Notes under the pieces: generated by a model
The model's input: only the letters and a program-made list of their open reading frames with translations
Databases searched by the model: none
What the model was told of the DNA's origin: nothing
From: Ascarosepion bandense
Lineage: Eukaryota > Mollusca > Cephalopoda > Sepiida > Sepiidae
NCBI GenBank assembly: GCA_037127315.1
Contig: JBBBDQ010001185.1
Coordinates: 1,578,001-1,642,000 of the forward strand
Direction of reading: 5' to 3'
Length of the DNA: 64,000 nucleotides
Shown: one piece after another, positions 47,550-59,175 of the stretch
Layout: each line of letters starts with the position of its first letter
Position numbering within the stretch: the first letter of the stretch is position 1
Made by a program: the position numbers and the translations under genes

Positions 47550-49106
47550 ATGTGGATGCTTTTATCAACCAATATTATCCACTATTATCAATTCTTGTCT
47601 TCACTTTTGACATGGACAAGTCTTTTTAAAACGCTGACAGTTCTCCTACTTTTAAGATTTATCTATACCCAGTTCATTTATATTTACATATCTCCACTAA
47701 AAAACATACCCAGTACAAATTTCGTTCCAATTGTTGGATGTGTACCAGCTAAGATGAAAATGGAAGCCGGTGAATTCGGTGAAATATGGTTTCAGAAATT
47801 AAAAACTCCTATTTTTCGCTATTTCTGGCTATTTGGTGAAGAGAAACTTGAAATAACAGACGCTGACCTTGCTAAGCAAATTCTTATCAATAAATCCAAA
47901 ATATATCAGAAAGGAAAAGAAAACTATGATATTCTAAGGCCTCTTTTAGGCATTGGCCTTGTTATGGCCGAGGGAATTGTTCATCGCAAACACAGAAAAC
48001 TTTGCAATAATTTCTTTAAAAAGAACTCACTAAAAAATGTTGTGTCTATTTTTGAAAAATTCTCGAAGGATCTGATCGACGTATGGCTGACAGAGATACA
48101 TAAAATTCATTATCAAAATGAAAATAAATGTTTTGTCGAATTTTCTGTGGAAGAAGAACTGACCAATTTCACCTTAGATGTCATTGGCAAATTTGCCTTT
48201 GACTATGATTTTAATGCCATACAACACTGTAATAATGAAATAACGGAGGATATACGAAATCTAATTGGGAATTTCGAAATAACCTGGGGTCTTATAATAT
48301 TTAGCCTGTTTCCTAATTTGAACACGAGTTATACCGCTAACTACAAAAGGCAGATTGAAAAGGTTAACATTATTATTAATTCAGTAATTAAAAAAAAACG
48401 TGAAGCGCTAAAAGAATTATCAGACGAGTCTCAAGCGACAAATTTATTGGAATCTCTTTTAATGGCCAAAGATGAAGAGACAGGAGACAAAATGGACGAT
48501 CAACAAATCCGGGATGAAGTAATGACTTTTCTGTTGGCAGGTCACGAAACGACTAGCAGTACCTTAAACTGGTGCCTCTTGGAGGCAGCACGGCACCCAG
48601 AAATGCAACAAAAGATCAGAGATGAATTGAATTCTGTCATAGCACATGGAAGTTCACTCTCATACGATGACTTGGAAAAGTTAACATATACAAAATGTTT
48701 TATTCAGGAGACTTTACGAATGTACCCAGCAGCTCCTGGTATTGATCGCCAAGCAGTAGAAGATAATTATCTTCATGGTTACCTAATTCCCAAAAGTACA
48801 AATGTGTTTATCGACATCAATGTCATTCACAAGAATCCCAAATATTGGAATGACCCATACGAATTTCGCCCAGAAAGATTTTTCAACGCCTCTGCCATTT
48901 ACCCATATTCCTATTTGCCATTCATTGCTGGCAGTCGCATGTGTATCGGCTACAAGTTCGCTATGTTAGAAATGACAACAGTCCTGGCTAGATTGGTAAG
49001 CAACTTTCAATTTGAAATGATTCCGGGTTTCACTTATACAAGGGTAGAAAAACTGACATTAAAACCAAGCCCATCACTCGTCTTACGTGTGAAAGAGGTC
49101 AAGTAA
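47550..49106 (+). CDS. Cytochrome P450, single intact coding exon
   Basis: This is a heme-thiolate monooxygenase of the microsomal type, expected in the endoplasmic reticulum membrane and using electrons from NADPH-P450 reductase. Taking the first ATG (47,550) as start gives 518 residues, a normal length. An N-terminal hydrophobic anchor spans about residues 11-46. The I-helix oxygen-activation motif AGHETT is at 330-335, the ExxR motif ETLR at 387-390, FRPERF at 439-444, and the heme-binding FIAGSRMCIG at 458-467 with Cys465 as axial ligand. The usual proline-rich hinge is weak (LKNIPSTNFVPIVG). All signature residues are present and the frame has no breaks, so it is probably functional. An upstream TTG-initiated frame begins at 47,523 but lies before the likely splice acceptor. 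The absence of coding introns is notable for an animal P450, so a retrocopy origin is possible. I cannot assign the family or substrate. Confidence 0.93.
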   Translation: MWMLLSTNIIHYYQFLSSLLTWTSLFKTLTVLLLLRFIYTQFIYIYISPLKNIPSTNFVPIVGCVPAKMKMEAGEFGEIWFQKLKTPIFRYFWLFGEEKLEITDADLAKQILINKSKIYQKGKENYDILRPLLGIGLVMAEGIVHRKHRKLCNNFFKKNSLKNVVSIFEKFSKDLIDVWLTEIHKIHYQNENKCFVEFSVEEELTNFTLDVIGKFAFDYDFNAIQHCNNEITEDIRNLIGNFEITWGLIIFSLFPNLNTSYTANYKRQIEKVNIIINSVIKKKREALKELSDESQATNLLESLLMAKDEETGDKMDDQQIRDEVMTFLLAGHETTSSTLNWCLLEAARHPEMQQKIRDELNSVIAHGSSLSYDDLEKLTYTKCFIQETLRMYPAAPGIDRQAVEDNYLHGYLIPKSTNVFIDINVIHKNPKYWNDPYEFRPERFFNASAIYPYSYLPFIAGSRMCIGYKFAMLEMTTVLARLVSNFQFEMIPGFTYTRVEKLTLKPSPSLVLRVKEVK

Positions 49107-49240
49107 ATTTGGTTACTGTTACTACAATCGACTTTCTACATCAACGAATACATTGTAAGCATCTTTCTCAACAGAGCACGCATTTTATTCAATGAAAATT
49201 TTATGATTTTTTCATCAAATATAATAAAAATAATCTGTTT
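49107..49240 (+). terminator. Possible 3' untranslated region with polyadenylation signal
   Basis: AATAAA occurs at 49,223-49,228, about 117 bp after the P450 stop codon. This is a plausible polyadenylation signal, although the AT-rich context makes chance matches common. Confidence 0.45.
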
Positions 49241-49570
49241 TCGGAAATTAAAATCATTGAGATTCAAAATAACTTTAAATCGACATGATCTATTATTACG
49301 TCTTCTGATGTACAAATTGTGAATAGTTTTCAAAGATCTCTCAGTAATATATCCAAAATATAATATAATATAATAACGTTTGTTTTTAGTATAGGAGCAT
49401 TTTGAAATTTATTGGATTCAATGATTTGCGTTTTTATTTCTAAGATATAAATACAATATCTGTCAAAAAACTCAACCGATTTATTACATCCTGACCAGTA
49501 TTATAACCGCGAAACTTGAAATCGTATAGACAAGTCTTTTGAACATTTCTTTATACATATACACATATAC

Positions 49571-49641
<71 letters not shown>

Positions 49642-50148
49642 TGCATGTGTGTTTGTGTGTGTGTGGTGAATGGGTAGGTATTTGAAGGCTATCACAATGC
49701 GTTTAGTAAAATAAAGGAAGGTAAACAAGGTGTTGGGTATTACCTTAAGAATCTCATCTTCAGAATAATAGGAAAGCTTGATTTCACGTCCGCTGGAAAA
49801 CGACTGGTTCTACTACTACTGTCGTTAATTGTAGTGAGTATGTGTGTGTGTGTGCCTGTAAGTGTGTTAGTGCATGTATGTGTGTGCGTGTTTATGGTTT
49901 ATATAAGTGTGTGCGATAGTAGGATTTGGCTTTTCGCATCTTTAACTGAAAGCGGACGCCGTTTTACGATTTGATCTGTCTGCTTTAATTTATGATTTAC
50001 TATGTGCGCGCTGGCCGGTGGCAAGGTTTGACATTTTCGCATCTCTGTCAGAATGGAAGTAGGCGTCGTTTTAAGATCTGATGTTATGTCTATCTACTTT
50101 AACTGGAAGCGTATTTATTGCTACATTTTCCCTCTTCGGCATTCTTTC

Positions 50149-50150
<2 letters not shown>
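49241..50150. other. Spacer with microsatellites
   Basis: (AT)n at about 49,583-49,638 is followed by TGTGTG-rich sequence. Further short TG runs lie at 49,840-49,910. No gene is recognised. Confidence 0.5.
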
Positions 50151-50218
<68 letters not shown>

Positions 50219-50282
50219 ATATATGTGTGTGTGTATGTATGTGTGTGTATCTGTTCCAGTGTATAGTAAGTTGGAGTATGGG

Positions 50283-50345
<63 letters not shown>
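50151..50345. repeat. Two long (TG)n microsatellites
   Basis: Uninterrupted TG runs of about 63 bp (50,152-50,214) and about 56 bp (50,285-50,340) are separated by a degenerate TGTATG-type stretch. Peptide readings rich in C/V or T/H in this area are artefacts of the repeat. Confidence 0.95.
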
Positions 50346-50346
<1 letters not shown>

Positions 50347-50639
50347 CTATATTCTTATGCATTTTATTGTTGCCACTGATTAAATGTTTTGGGTATGTTT
50401 GTGTGCGTGTTCTGGCTTATAGTGTGGTATACTTGTTGCTATTGGTCACGTATTTATAGGCAAGTATTTGTGTGCGTTAATCTGTGATTGAGCCTTACTG
50501 TTGTGGCCGGTGTGTGTCAGGTGCGTGATAGTGTTAATTATTCTGTCATATAATCTAGATTGAGTTCCTGTTTATTGTGATCTGTTGGTGGAGTTTAGCT
50601 ATTATTAACGACTCTTTTATGCGTAAGTTTCCTTGATTC
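50346..50639. other. Spacer, possibly PLE 3' flank
   Basis: No gene is recognised. The sequence precedes the end of a minus-strand PLE and may include its 3' untranslated part. Confidence 0.35.
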
Positions 50640-51712
50640 CGTTCTCTTGCTTCAATATTGACTATTATGTTTTTGTCTGTGTTTTTGCATTTTTTAGGTG
50701 TTTGTGGAATGATGATGCCTGCTTATGTCAATGTTCTTTAATTCTAATGTGTAACAGTGTGGTGGTGATGCCGACATAAAATTCCTCGCATTTGACGCAG
50801 TGTATGCGATATACGACATAGACCTGGTGGCATATACTGGTGTCGGTAATAGGGTAATTGGCCAGTGTACATGCGTGTCGTTTCTAGTTTGTTGTAGTTG
50901 TAATTAAGGTCTCTCCGAAGAGTTGGGCCGTAGTGAACCAGTTGTATGTCCAGTCCCTCTCTGCGGGTGGCTCTACGTATTTTCGTGGTGATGTTTTTGC
51001 TGAAGTGTGGTAACCTCAGGAAACAGGTGTTAGAAGGGGTGTGGCACCTTCGGCCTTTATTACCTTTACGTTCCAGGCCACCAACAAAAGACTGGGGGTA
51101 ACCGTTAGTCTTCAGTACCTCCTTGAAATGTGCAGTGTGTGTGTTTCTGTCTTCTTCTTTGCTGCATTTGCCCCCGATACGTGCAACTTAATCCGGTTTT
51201 GCGCTGGGAGTGGGGGGGGGGCTGATTTATAGTGGACAAACATGTCACTGCTTTTTGTAGAAATCGGTGTGGATATCTCCTTTTTCTGATACTTTCAGCC
51301 TGAAGTTCAACAGTGACAGGCGTCCATTGTTATCGGGATGTTCGATGGTGAATTTTATGTTACTATCCATACTGTTGAATATTGCCGTTATTCTATTCGC
51401 TTCATCATGCGAAGAAGTGAGGATGAGTATGTCATCAATATATTTTGTGAATAAGGCGTACGAATGGCAGGTGTTGAGATCGTGACGTTCCAGTTGATTC
51501 ATATATGTGATAGCAAGTAATCCCGATAGGCTGGACCCCGTCTGCAAACTCACGAATTTATAGGAATGATATCCCATGATAACCTTATCACGTCTAACGT
51601 ATAGCACATTTGAAACAATATCGAAAATCCTTTGTGCAGTTGAATATTTAACATTAGCGTTAAAAAATACATAATTATATTCATAATTTATACTACTAAC
51701 CAATTGTATCAT
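50640..51712 (-). pseudogene. Penelope-like element (minus): reverse transcriptase plus GIY-YIG
   Basis: An open minus frame from 51,712 to 51,245 encodes the reverse transcriptase palm and thumb side. It shows FVSLQTGSSLSGLLAITYMNQLE, then YIDDILILTSSHDEANRI with the catalytic Asp pair, then IKFTIEHPDNNGRLSLLNFR and a YKKQ end matching the YRKPT region of PLEs. Downstream on the same strand, at about 50,690-50,830, is VVYRIHCVKCEEFYVGITTT, the GIY-YIG core with CxxC, followed by LLHIRIKEH with a stop after the His, then SSFHKHLK. Order and spacing fit a PLE. The N-terminal half of the reverse transcriptase is missing and a stop interrupts the endonuclease, so it is inactive. Confidence 0.85.
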
Positions 51713-51892
51713 AAGCTAATAATAAAATATTTTTAGAAAATATTGGTTTGGCATATTTTGACTATTTGTTTTCTCCGACCAATTATATAAATAATATCGT
51801 TCATTCCTTCAGATATTTTTCTCGTGTAAAACAAAAATTCTTACTGATTAATTCAAATTTTCAAGGAAAAAGAAAACCCTGTTGGAAAGTAC
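51713..51892. other. Short AT-rich junction
   Basis: It lies between the PLE and the next LINE. Nothing is recognised. Confidence 0.35.
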
Positions 51893-52760
51893 CTATGCTA
51901 AAAGTGCTTTTTCAATGCATCTCTCAAATATCAGTTGGATACACTTAAATACAGCAAACCTCTCTGAGAAATGTTTATTTACTGTTAGATCATCCAATAC
52001 AAGACTCAAGAGCCACCTAAGGAAGATTGATATGGATTTTTGGAGGATGGAATGAAGAAATGTATAGAGGTGTAAGATGGATATCGTTTGATTCTGGACT
52101 TTGAAAACAAGATTGAAGGTGTCAAGCAATCGTCCTCTTGGGAGTCTATTACACAACGCAACAGTTCTAGAAAAGAATCTGAGTAGGATTTGCTCCTTAT
52201 CAAAGAAACGCGAAGAGAATGGAGTTTGCTACCATGGACATGTCATTGAGGGTCCAAGGTGTGATTATTTGAGTTGGTGGAAATATGGAATGTAACACGT
52301 TTGAATATCTGCTGTAGTAATAGCGATATTTTAGCGAGAAGCTAGCAACGTTTCGTCAGTTAGATAAGGGTCAAACGTTGGGGGTTAGTTCATCACCCAT
52401 AATGCCATGCAATGGCTTTTGAAAACTGAAGATTGGGATGCACAAACCCATATATAACAGTAATACGCCATTCTTGATTAGATCTGACTCTTATAATGAT
52501 AGAGCAATGTCAGCAAGCGTTAGACATTTTCTAGAATGATACAAGGAACCGGCTAATCTTCCAGCATCTTTTGTGTTGGTATGAATATACGCGTTCCATT
52601 TTAGGGTTGGAGTGAGCTTTAAACCCAACAGATATTCGGGACAAGGAACTTCTTAGATCATATATATACTCATCGGGATTGGTGTAGGTTTAGAGTCAGC
52701 TCGGTGGAGATGAAATGCTACTACTTTAGTTTTGAATGTATTGAATGATAGCAGACAGGC
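51893..52760 (-). pseudogene. LINE reverse transcriptase C-terminal part (minus)
   Basis: The minus-strand reading begins near 52,750 with FKTKVVAFHLHR and continues LLGLKLTPTLKWNAYIHTNT and DAGRLAGSLYHSRKCLTLAD. It then runs through a degraded GLCIPIFSFQKPLHGIMGDE region and NVASFSLKYRYYYSRYSNVL. It ends with VVNRLPRGRLLDTFNLVFK-like sequence. This is the thumb and C-terminal region of a jockey/CR1-type LINE related to, but distinct from, the one at 23.2 kb. Frames are broken repeatedly. Confidence 0.75.
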
Positions 52761-53879
52761 TCTCCTTATTAAACTGTGAGAGATAGGTTGGAGTAATTAG
52801 GTGCCAGGCACGTCATCAAGATATATGGAGGTGCACCTATACACTGTGGTATCAATTGCCTCTATGTTAATTAAGGATGTGAGAGTTTTTTGGGAGGATC
52901 GTTATTATAAAATAAAAAAAAAGGTAGGACCAAAAAGAAAGGCATGGGAATGTCAAAATGATATGGTGTACCTCATTAATGATAGCTTTCATCAACCTGA
53001 CAAGAAGGACTTGCTAATTGAGAATATTGTTCCAAAGATTCCATAGCTTGCCAGTTTGTATAGCAATCCATTACAACAATTTTGACTTCAATGAAGTCAC
53101 ACTGAAATCTTGCTAGCTGTCTCTTCACCAAATAGAACCAGACTGGACGCGTGCACATTTGAATCAATGAAAACAGCACCAAAAATAAATTGAATGATGC
53201 CTGCATATGTTGCAAAAAGTCTTTATATACAATAAAAAGAGACAAAAAAATTAGAATATAACAATTGCTAATCCCCTATCTCTACTTAGCTGACAACGGA
53301 GCGGAAGTTTCGTCCAAGAGAAGCGTTTATCTTCTTAACATTAATTCAAGTTTTTGGTTGGTAATGTCAGTTCACTCCAATCAAAGTTTTCAAGTTTGTG
53401 ATGATTCAAAAATATCTTTATTTGCTTCTCACCAAAGCCTTACAGCAACTGCCGAAGATTGGTCTTTGTGTGTGGTGGGCAGCAGCGATGACAGTAATTA
53501 TTCTCGGCACAACTACTCTCTGGCCTCCTCGGAGCTCTATTTCTATGCTTGTCCCAAATTCACTGGAGGGGAAGGATGATGAACATGCAAGTCAAATCTC
53601 TGGCCAATGAAATCACTTTCACCCACGTTCTTGAGCAGAGCCACTTTTCTCTCTGTTCTTTTCCTTTGGTTCAACCAATGAAGCAGCTTCTATTTTGGTG
53701 ACATCATTTCTTTTTGACTTTTTCTTTTTGATTTGCCTCTGCTCGTAATGAGTGTAAGAGGATCTTGAATGAGGCTAACTGTTGCTTGCTGATAGAATGA
53801 AGCAGTGCATAGCTGCTCACAAGTTTGGTTTCAAAGACTATTGGTGACTCGGCAAATATGTGCTGAACTACAGCAAACT
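52761..53879. other. Unidentified stretch, possibly older transposon DNA
   Basis: Short open frames here (for example 52,801-53,046 plus and 53,245-52,976 minus) have no family resemblance that I can name. From about 53,600 onward the sequence is probably the 5' part of the following LINE, since CNECKRILNEAN can be read near 53,740. Confidence 0.35.
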
Positions 53880-54335
53880 CTCCATCCCTCCCTTAATCAA
53901 TAAATTTGAGGTCCTCACGGCTCAACAAGGCCAAGTGCTTTGCTCACAGATTTTCTTCTAACTCCACTTTTGACTTGTCTGGAGTATCCGCATCTAACTT
54001 CCCTTTTAGAACTGAGGCTCAACTGAGAGATTTTCACATAACCAACTCTCTGGTATCTAAGATATTTTCAAAACTTGACCCCCATAAAGCAAGCAGAGGC
54101 AACGGAATCCCAGTCATTGGCTTGAAGAAATGTGCCTCTGTCCTCTGTAAACTCTATAATTACTGCATCTCTGCTTCCTGTTTTCCTGTCTGCTGGAAGT
54201 TCTCTTCTGTGGTTCCTGTATATAAAAATTCAATGGAACCATCAGGTCAATCCAATTATTGCCCTATCAGCCTCTTACCAATTTTTGGAAAAGTGTTCGA
54301 GGCTATTATCAATGCTGACATAGTTCAACTGATTA
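53880..54335 (+). pseudogene. LINE reverse transcriptase N-terminal side, truncated 3' by satellite
   Basis: The frame reads SSRLNKAKCFAHRFSSNSTF, the linker between endonuclease and reverse transcriptase. It continues SKIFSKLDPHKASRGNGIPV (the KA.G.DGIP block), LKKCASVLCKLYNYCISASC, FPVCWKFSSVVPVYKNS, and NYCPISLLPIFGKVFEAIIN. This is the first part of the reverse transcriptase domain. It belongs to the family of the copy at 23.2 kb (shared FEAIINA). Homology stops abruptly at about 54,335, where satellite repeats begin, so the rest of the element was lost or replaced. Confidence 0.85.
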
Positions 54336-55640
54336 AGTATGATATTTTTCAATGGAAAATGAGAAAACTAATGAAGATAGAGTTTATTTTGATATTTTTC
54401 AATATAAGGGTTAGAAAATTAATGGAATACTGCATTTTTGCAATTGACATGTGAGAAAACTAATGAAAATATAACTTATCTTGATATTTTTCAAGTAAAA
54501 TGTAAGAAAAGTAATGAAAATGCAGCATATTGTGATAGTTTTCAATTAGAAAGTTAGAATTCTAATGAAAACTGCCTATTTTTATAGTTTCCAATTAAAA
54601 ATTGAAAAGTCTAATGAAAATGTAGCTTATTTTGATAGTTTTCAATTAAAAAGTGAAAAAACTAACAAAATTTAGATGATTTTAGTCTTGTTTAAGTAAA
54701 TAGTGAAAAAATAATGAAAATAATACTTATTTTGATATTTTTTCACAGAAAAATGAGAAATCTAATGGAATCTTTTTCAATTAAAATATGCGGAATCTAA
54801 AGAAAGATAACTTATCTTGATATTTTTCAATTGAAAAGAGTAAAAACTAATAAAAATATAGTTTATTTTGATATTTTTTCAAAGAATATGTGAGAAAATG
54901 GATGCAAATATAGCTAATTTTGATATTTTTTTTAATGAAAAGAGAGAAAACTAGTAAAATATAGCTTCTTTTGATATTTCTCAATTGAAAAGTGAGAAAA
55001 TTAATGAAAATAGATCTTATTTTGATTTTTTTTTATGGCATAGTTATAAAACTAATGAAAATAAAACTAATGAAAATGTAGCTCATTTTCATATTTTCAA
55101 ATAAAACGTGAGACAAGAAATGTTTTTCAGTTAAAATTGACAAATTTCAAAAAATATAGTTTATTGTGATAATTTTCTCTTGATAATTGTCAAAACAAAT
55201 AAAAGTATGGTTTATTTTGATATCTTTCAATTGCAAATTTTAAAAACTAATAAATGTAATGCTTATTTGGACTTTTTCAATTAAAAAATGAACAAACTAA
55301 TGAAAACAGATTTCATTAATATTTTCCAATAAAAAAACTAAAGAAAATGTAGATAATCTTAGTATTTTTCAATAGAAGAGTGTAAAATCTAATGAAATTT
55401 TTGCATATATTGATATTTTTCAATTGAAAAATGAGAAACTAATAAACATATAACTTATTTTGATATTTTTAATTAAAAAGTGAGAATACTAATTAAAATG
55501 TAGCTTATTTTAGATTTTTCAATTAAAAAATGATAAAACTAATGAAAATATAGCTTATTTTGAAATTTTTCTATTGAAGACGGAAAAACTAATAAAAATA
55601 TAAATAATTTTGATATTTTTTTTATATAAAAGTGATATGT
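54336..55640 (+). repeat. Diverged satellite block A
   Basis: Monomers of about 48 bp have the consensus TTTTGATATTTTTCAATTAA followed by AAAGTGAGAAAACTAATGAA and ATATAGCTTA. They are clearly related to the 1-21 kb satellite (shared CAAT..AAAAGTGA.AAAACTAATGAAAATAT plan) but lack its two-flavour dimer structure. They vary in length and are more degraded. Confidence 0.85.
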
Positions 55641-56879
55641 AACACTATTTTGCACTAAATTGCTAAAAAATAGAAAGAAAGACATCCAGATAAAACAAAT
55701 GAAGATTTTTTTCTTTTGTTAGAAAAAGGTGAAATCTCAAAAACCTAGAAAGAAATTTCCCACGGAGAGGCAAAGTTCAAAAATAGCCATGTGGTGAATA
55801 TAGACAATTGATTAATGATTTTGTATTTTGGTGCAAGTTATCAAAACATAGGACCTGATAGAGAGATATTATACAAGCAAAATTTGAAATAATAAAACTT
55901 CTTAGTGGCCATCCGAAGTTAACAATTAACAAGACTGCACTAAAAAAGAAAAGGGTTGGAAATAAGGATATCTTTGCGAGTTAAGAGTTTAATTAATAAC
56001 ACTGATGAGAAATCAAGAGATACGTCTGCATGTTTCTGAGCAGAGTTTTACTTGCATAGGAGAAAATTTGAAATAATAAGAATTTAATTAATGACCACAA
56101 GTAAATGCAATCTGAGACTGAAAAATCAAATCAGTTGAAGGAGGACTAGTTGATAGTGGACAAAGGTAGAAAACTAAGAAAGGCAGAGAATTCACATACC
56201 TTTAAGGGTATTGGTATGAGATACCAATGAAGAAAGGAAGGAGTTGAATTTTTGGAATCGATGCCTGTGACTGAAAAACCCCCGAATTGAAAAAGATAAT
56301 TAATCTTTAAACGCCAGACAATAAAGAAGCCTTTATTGAAATTAGGGAATTCACCGATTACTCCAAGTTGGTCATAGCCACACCAATGGAAATATATATA
56401 AGCAAGGGCCTGAAGTGACCAAAAAAGAATTGTGGAGCACCAGAGATTTGCAGTTGAGATAAGAGACCTTGCTGCCTGACGTCACATGACTGCCTACCTA
56501 AGAAGAATTCCGATTCGAACCCTGTACCAAAATTAACAGAACCAGCTGAAGTGTTACATTTCAACTTTAGACATTGGTTGGGAAAAGAGGTGTCTGCATG
56601 AAGTAGATAGAATTCAACAGATTGAATGAATAAGCCTGTAGTAAGAATCAAATATATTATGCTTTATTTTTTTATGAAGATATTTTTTTCTTCTTATGAT
56701 TTCCTCATACCAAACGATTTCATTTGCAGCACTTACTGAAAACTACTCGGCTGTACTCATCTTAGAATCAAATCAAATACAATTTGGCATCAGATTGGGC
56801 ATGTTTCAAGGTGATTAATCTATCAATCCAGCCCTGAGAATTGGGCAGACTGAAGACGAAAGAAGCTGGGTCAGACCAC
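55641..56879. other. Unidentified insert between satellite blocks
   Basis: The stretch is less repetitive. On minus near 56,510-56,530 a GGGTTCGAATCGG string looks like a polymerase III B box, but I cannot place a matching A box. No coding region is recognised. Its position inside the satellite suggests inserted DNA. Confidence 0.4.
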
Positions 56880-57340
56880 AAAGGAAACTAATAAAAATAT
56901 AGCTCATTTGATATTTTCATTTGAAAAGTGAGAAAACTAATGAAAATGTAGCTTATTTTTATATTTTTCAATTGAAAAGTGGTAAAAAAAAGAAAAGTAT
57001 ATCCTATTTTGATATTTAAATATTGATAAGTGATAAAACTTATAAAAATGCAGCTTATCTTGATATTTCTTTAATTAAAATTGAGAAAAATAATGAAAAT
57101 GTAACTGATTTTGATATATTTCAATTGAAAAGTGAGAAAACTACTAATGAACAGTGTGAAAACTATAGAAAATATTGGTTATTTTTTCAATTAAAATGTA
57201 TGGAAACTGAAGAAATATAACTTATCTTGACATTTTTTAACTGAAAATGTAAAAAATAATGAAAATGTAGTTTATTTCAATATTATTCAAAAGATAATTG
57301 AGAAAATTCCTGAAAATGTAGATAATTTTGATAAGTGACA
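56880..57340 (+). repeat. Diverged satellite block B
   Basis: About nine monomers of the same roughly 48-bp family as block A run in the same orientation and end abruptly at about 57,340. Confidence 0.85.
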
Positions 57341-58738
57341 GTCTAACCCTACCAGAAGGGCAGTGATCGGTCCAGGCCTTGATACTGTGGTCACGGTGCC
57401 AGTTGTGATGGGTCTCTGACCATTCTAGAGAGCTGATTCGGAAGAAAACCCTGTCTACCATCGCCCCAGATATGACACAAATTCCTCTGGTTGTCTTGGT
57501 CGCGGTCGATGCCTGGTTAGCGTCAATACCAGCTCTGCCATTCCCAGCTCGCTTCCAGTGTCTGGTTACTGAAGTAACTGCTTTGATTTCTAGTCCAAAC
57601 TTCCCACGTTGTGATTTCATCTTAGGCGGACGAAATCAATCAGGCGTCGGGCCGTAGTGCAAGCTGAATCCGGAACAGAGGTTGCATTGCACAAGTATAT
57701 AAAAGAAAAGGGAAAAAATGAACAACTCAAGAGGTTCAAATATGTTGATTTATCACAAATATCTTTATAACAATCTGCTGAATACAGGAATTTTTTCTTC
57801 TCTCCCAGCCCGTTTCTAATTATTCGTGACACCTTTGCGTCTCTTAAGCTAGTCCTGGTATCTGAAGTCGTATTTCAATAATCTGCTTTTTGGTATCTTC
57901 AGTCAGTGTTCATTAAGCCTTGCTTTGGTGGTGTGAGTCTATGTCGTTCTCTATTAATGCCTGTTTTTGGTGAGAAATCAAAGTCGAAAGGCGTGGATCT
58001 TGTGGTCACCTTCTGCGAGGTAAAACTCGAACTGCTCTCTCCGACTCAACTCGATTGCAACTGCCTCTCTGTCTCTCTTGAACGCTTGGGGACTTTCGTT
58101 TATACTGACTCTGGTGAGAATCTGGTGTGGGGGCCAGACGTAGTCTGGGTTATTTGATAATTCCAAATCCCCACCAAGGATTCTCTTTGTCTTCGGACAG
58201 GAAAATTTATCACTTTCCATTTTTGGAAATTGAACTACTTTGTGCTTTAGAGGGGTTCTCCCCCTTCTGTGAAGAGAGGTCAGAGGAGAATTATTCTCCT
58301 AAACACTTCCTTTCTCATATTGGTACCTCATACCAATTCATTCAGTGGGCGTCAACAGGTTTCCCTTCCTTCTCATTCCTACACCTCCGCCTATCACCCG
58401 CGCTAGCACTTGGCCAATGATCTCTCAGCAGTGTGGGTGTGGCTAGGCCAGCATTAGTTTACATTATCGCCCAAAGAGAAAATACAAATTATCTTTCCTT
58501 CTTTCTTTCCCTTATTGGCCAGAATTCTTAAGAATCGCAGATGACCTGTCATTAAAATTTTTATCTTTACTTTGCCACCCAAAATCCACTTGGCCGAATC
58601 TCGGCCGGATCATTAATTACTTCTAATCAACTTCTAACTGGGTCGCCGTGTTCCACCTGAAAATCGAATCTCTTTGTCTTTCTACCGTCTGCTTTTTCCA
58701 GATGCCCACCCTTGGCGACAAAAAAAAAAAAAAAAAAA
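57341..58738. other. GC-richer unidentified island ending in poly(A)
   Basis: This block of about 1.4 kb has markedly higher GC than its surroundings, begins sharply after satellite block B, and ends on plus in 19 A residues (58,720-58,738). No reading frame resembles a known family. The longest frames are a minus frame at 57,237-57,620 and a plus frame at 58,127-58,420. The poly(A) end suggests a retroposed transcript on plus, but gene and source are unknown. Confidence 0.45.
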
Positions 58739-59175
58739 TTCTTAACAGCTTTTGAACAAACATATCCATGATCATATCAAGGCTTGGCTTTCTTCGTCGT
58801 TTTCTTTTTAGATAACCAAATTTTACTTATTTTGGCCCACTTGACCGCCGAAATTTTATTATTGCTATGCGCGTGGTGAATATGTCATTCTCTTAACTAT
58901 TTTCTGCGTCTCTTGATGCGTCATGACATTAATTAGTTTTGACAGAATCCGAAGTCTGTTTCTTTTACAATTCTCTATTTTCTGCAAAAAGGAAAAACAT
59001 TCTCTTTTTGCAAATGAAAACAAAATCTTTACCCATTTTTTCTTTTGATAAAAAAAAACAATAAAGTCACTCAGTATGTCTTTCGATCTAGCTGCTTCTT
59101 GTTTTACGTATTCCGTTTTTAATTTCTATGATTAATTAATTAGCCAATTATCATAGCTAAATAGTGTCCCAGATA
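58739..59175. other. AT-rich spacer
   Basis: Nothing is recognised between the poly(A) tract and the next satellite block. Confidence 0.35.

Noticed and set aside
50053..50459. Cys/Val-rich and His/Thr-rich ORFs
   Set aside because: They are direct translations of (TG)n tracts.
57341..58738. LTR element on minus, based on a TGTCACG string at about 57,835 and primer-site-like strings near 58,650
   Set aside because: The two candidate LTR regions do not match each other and no retroelement protein is readable between them.
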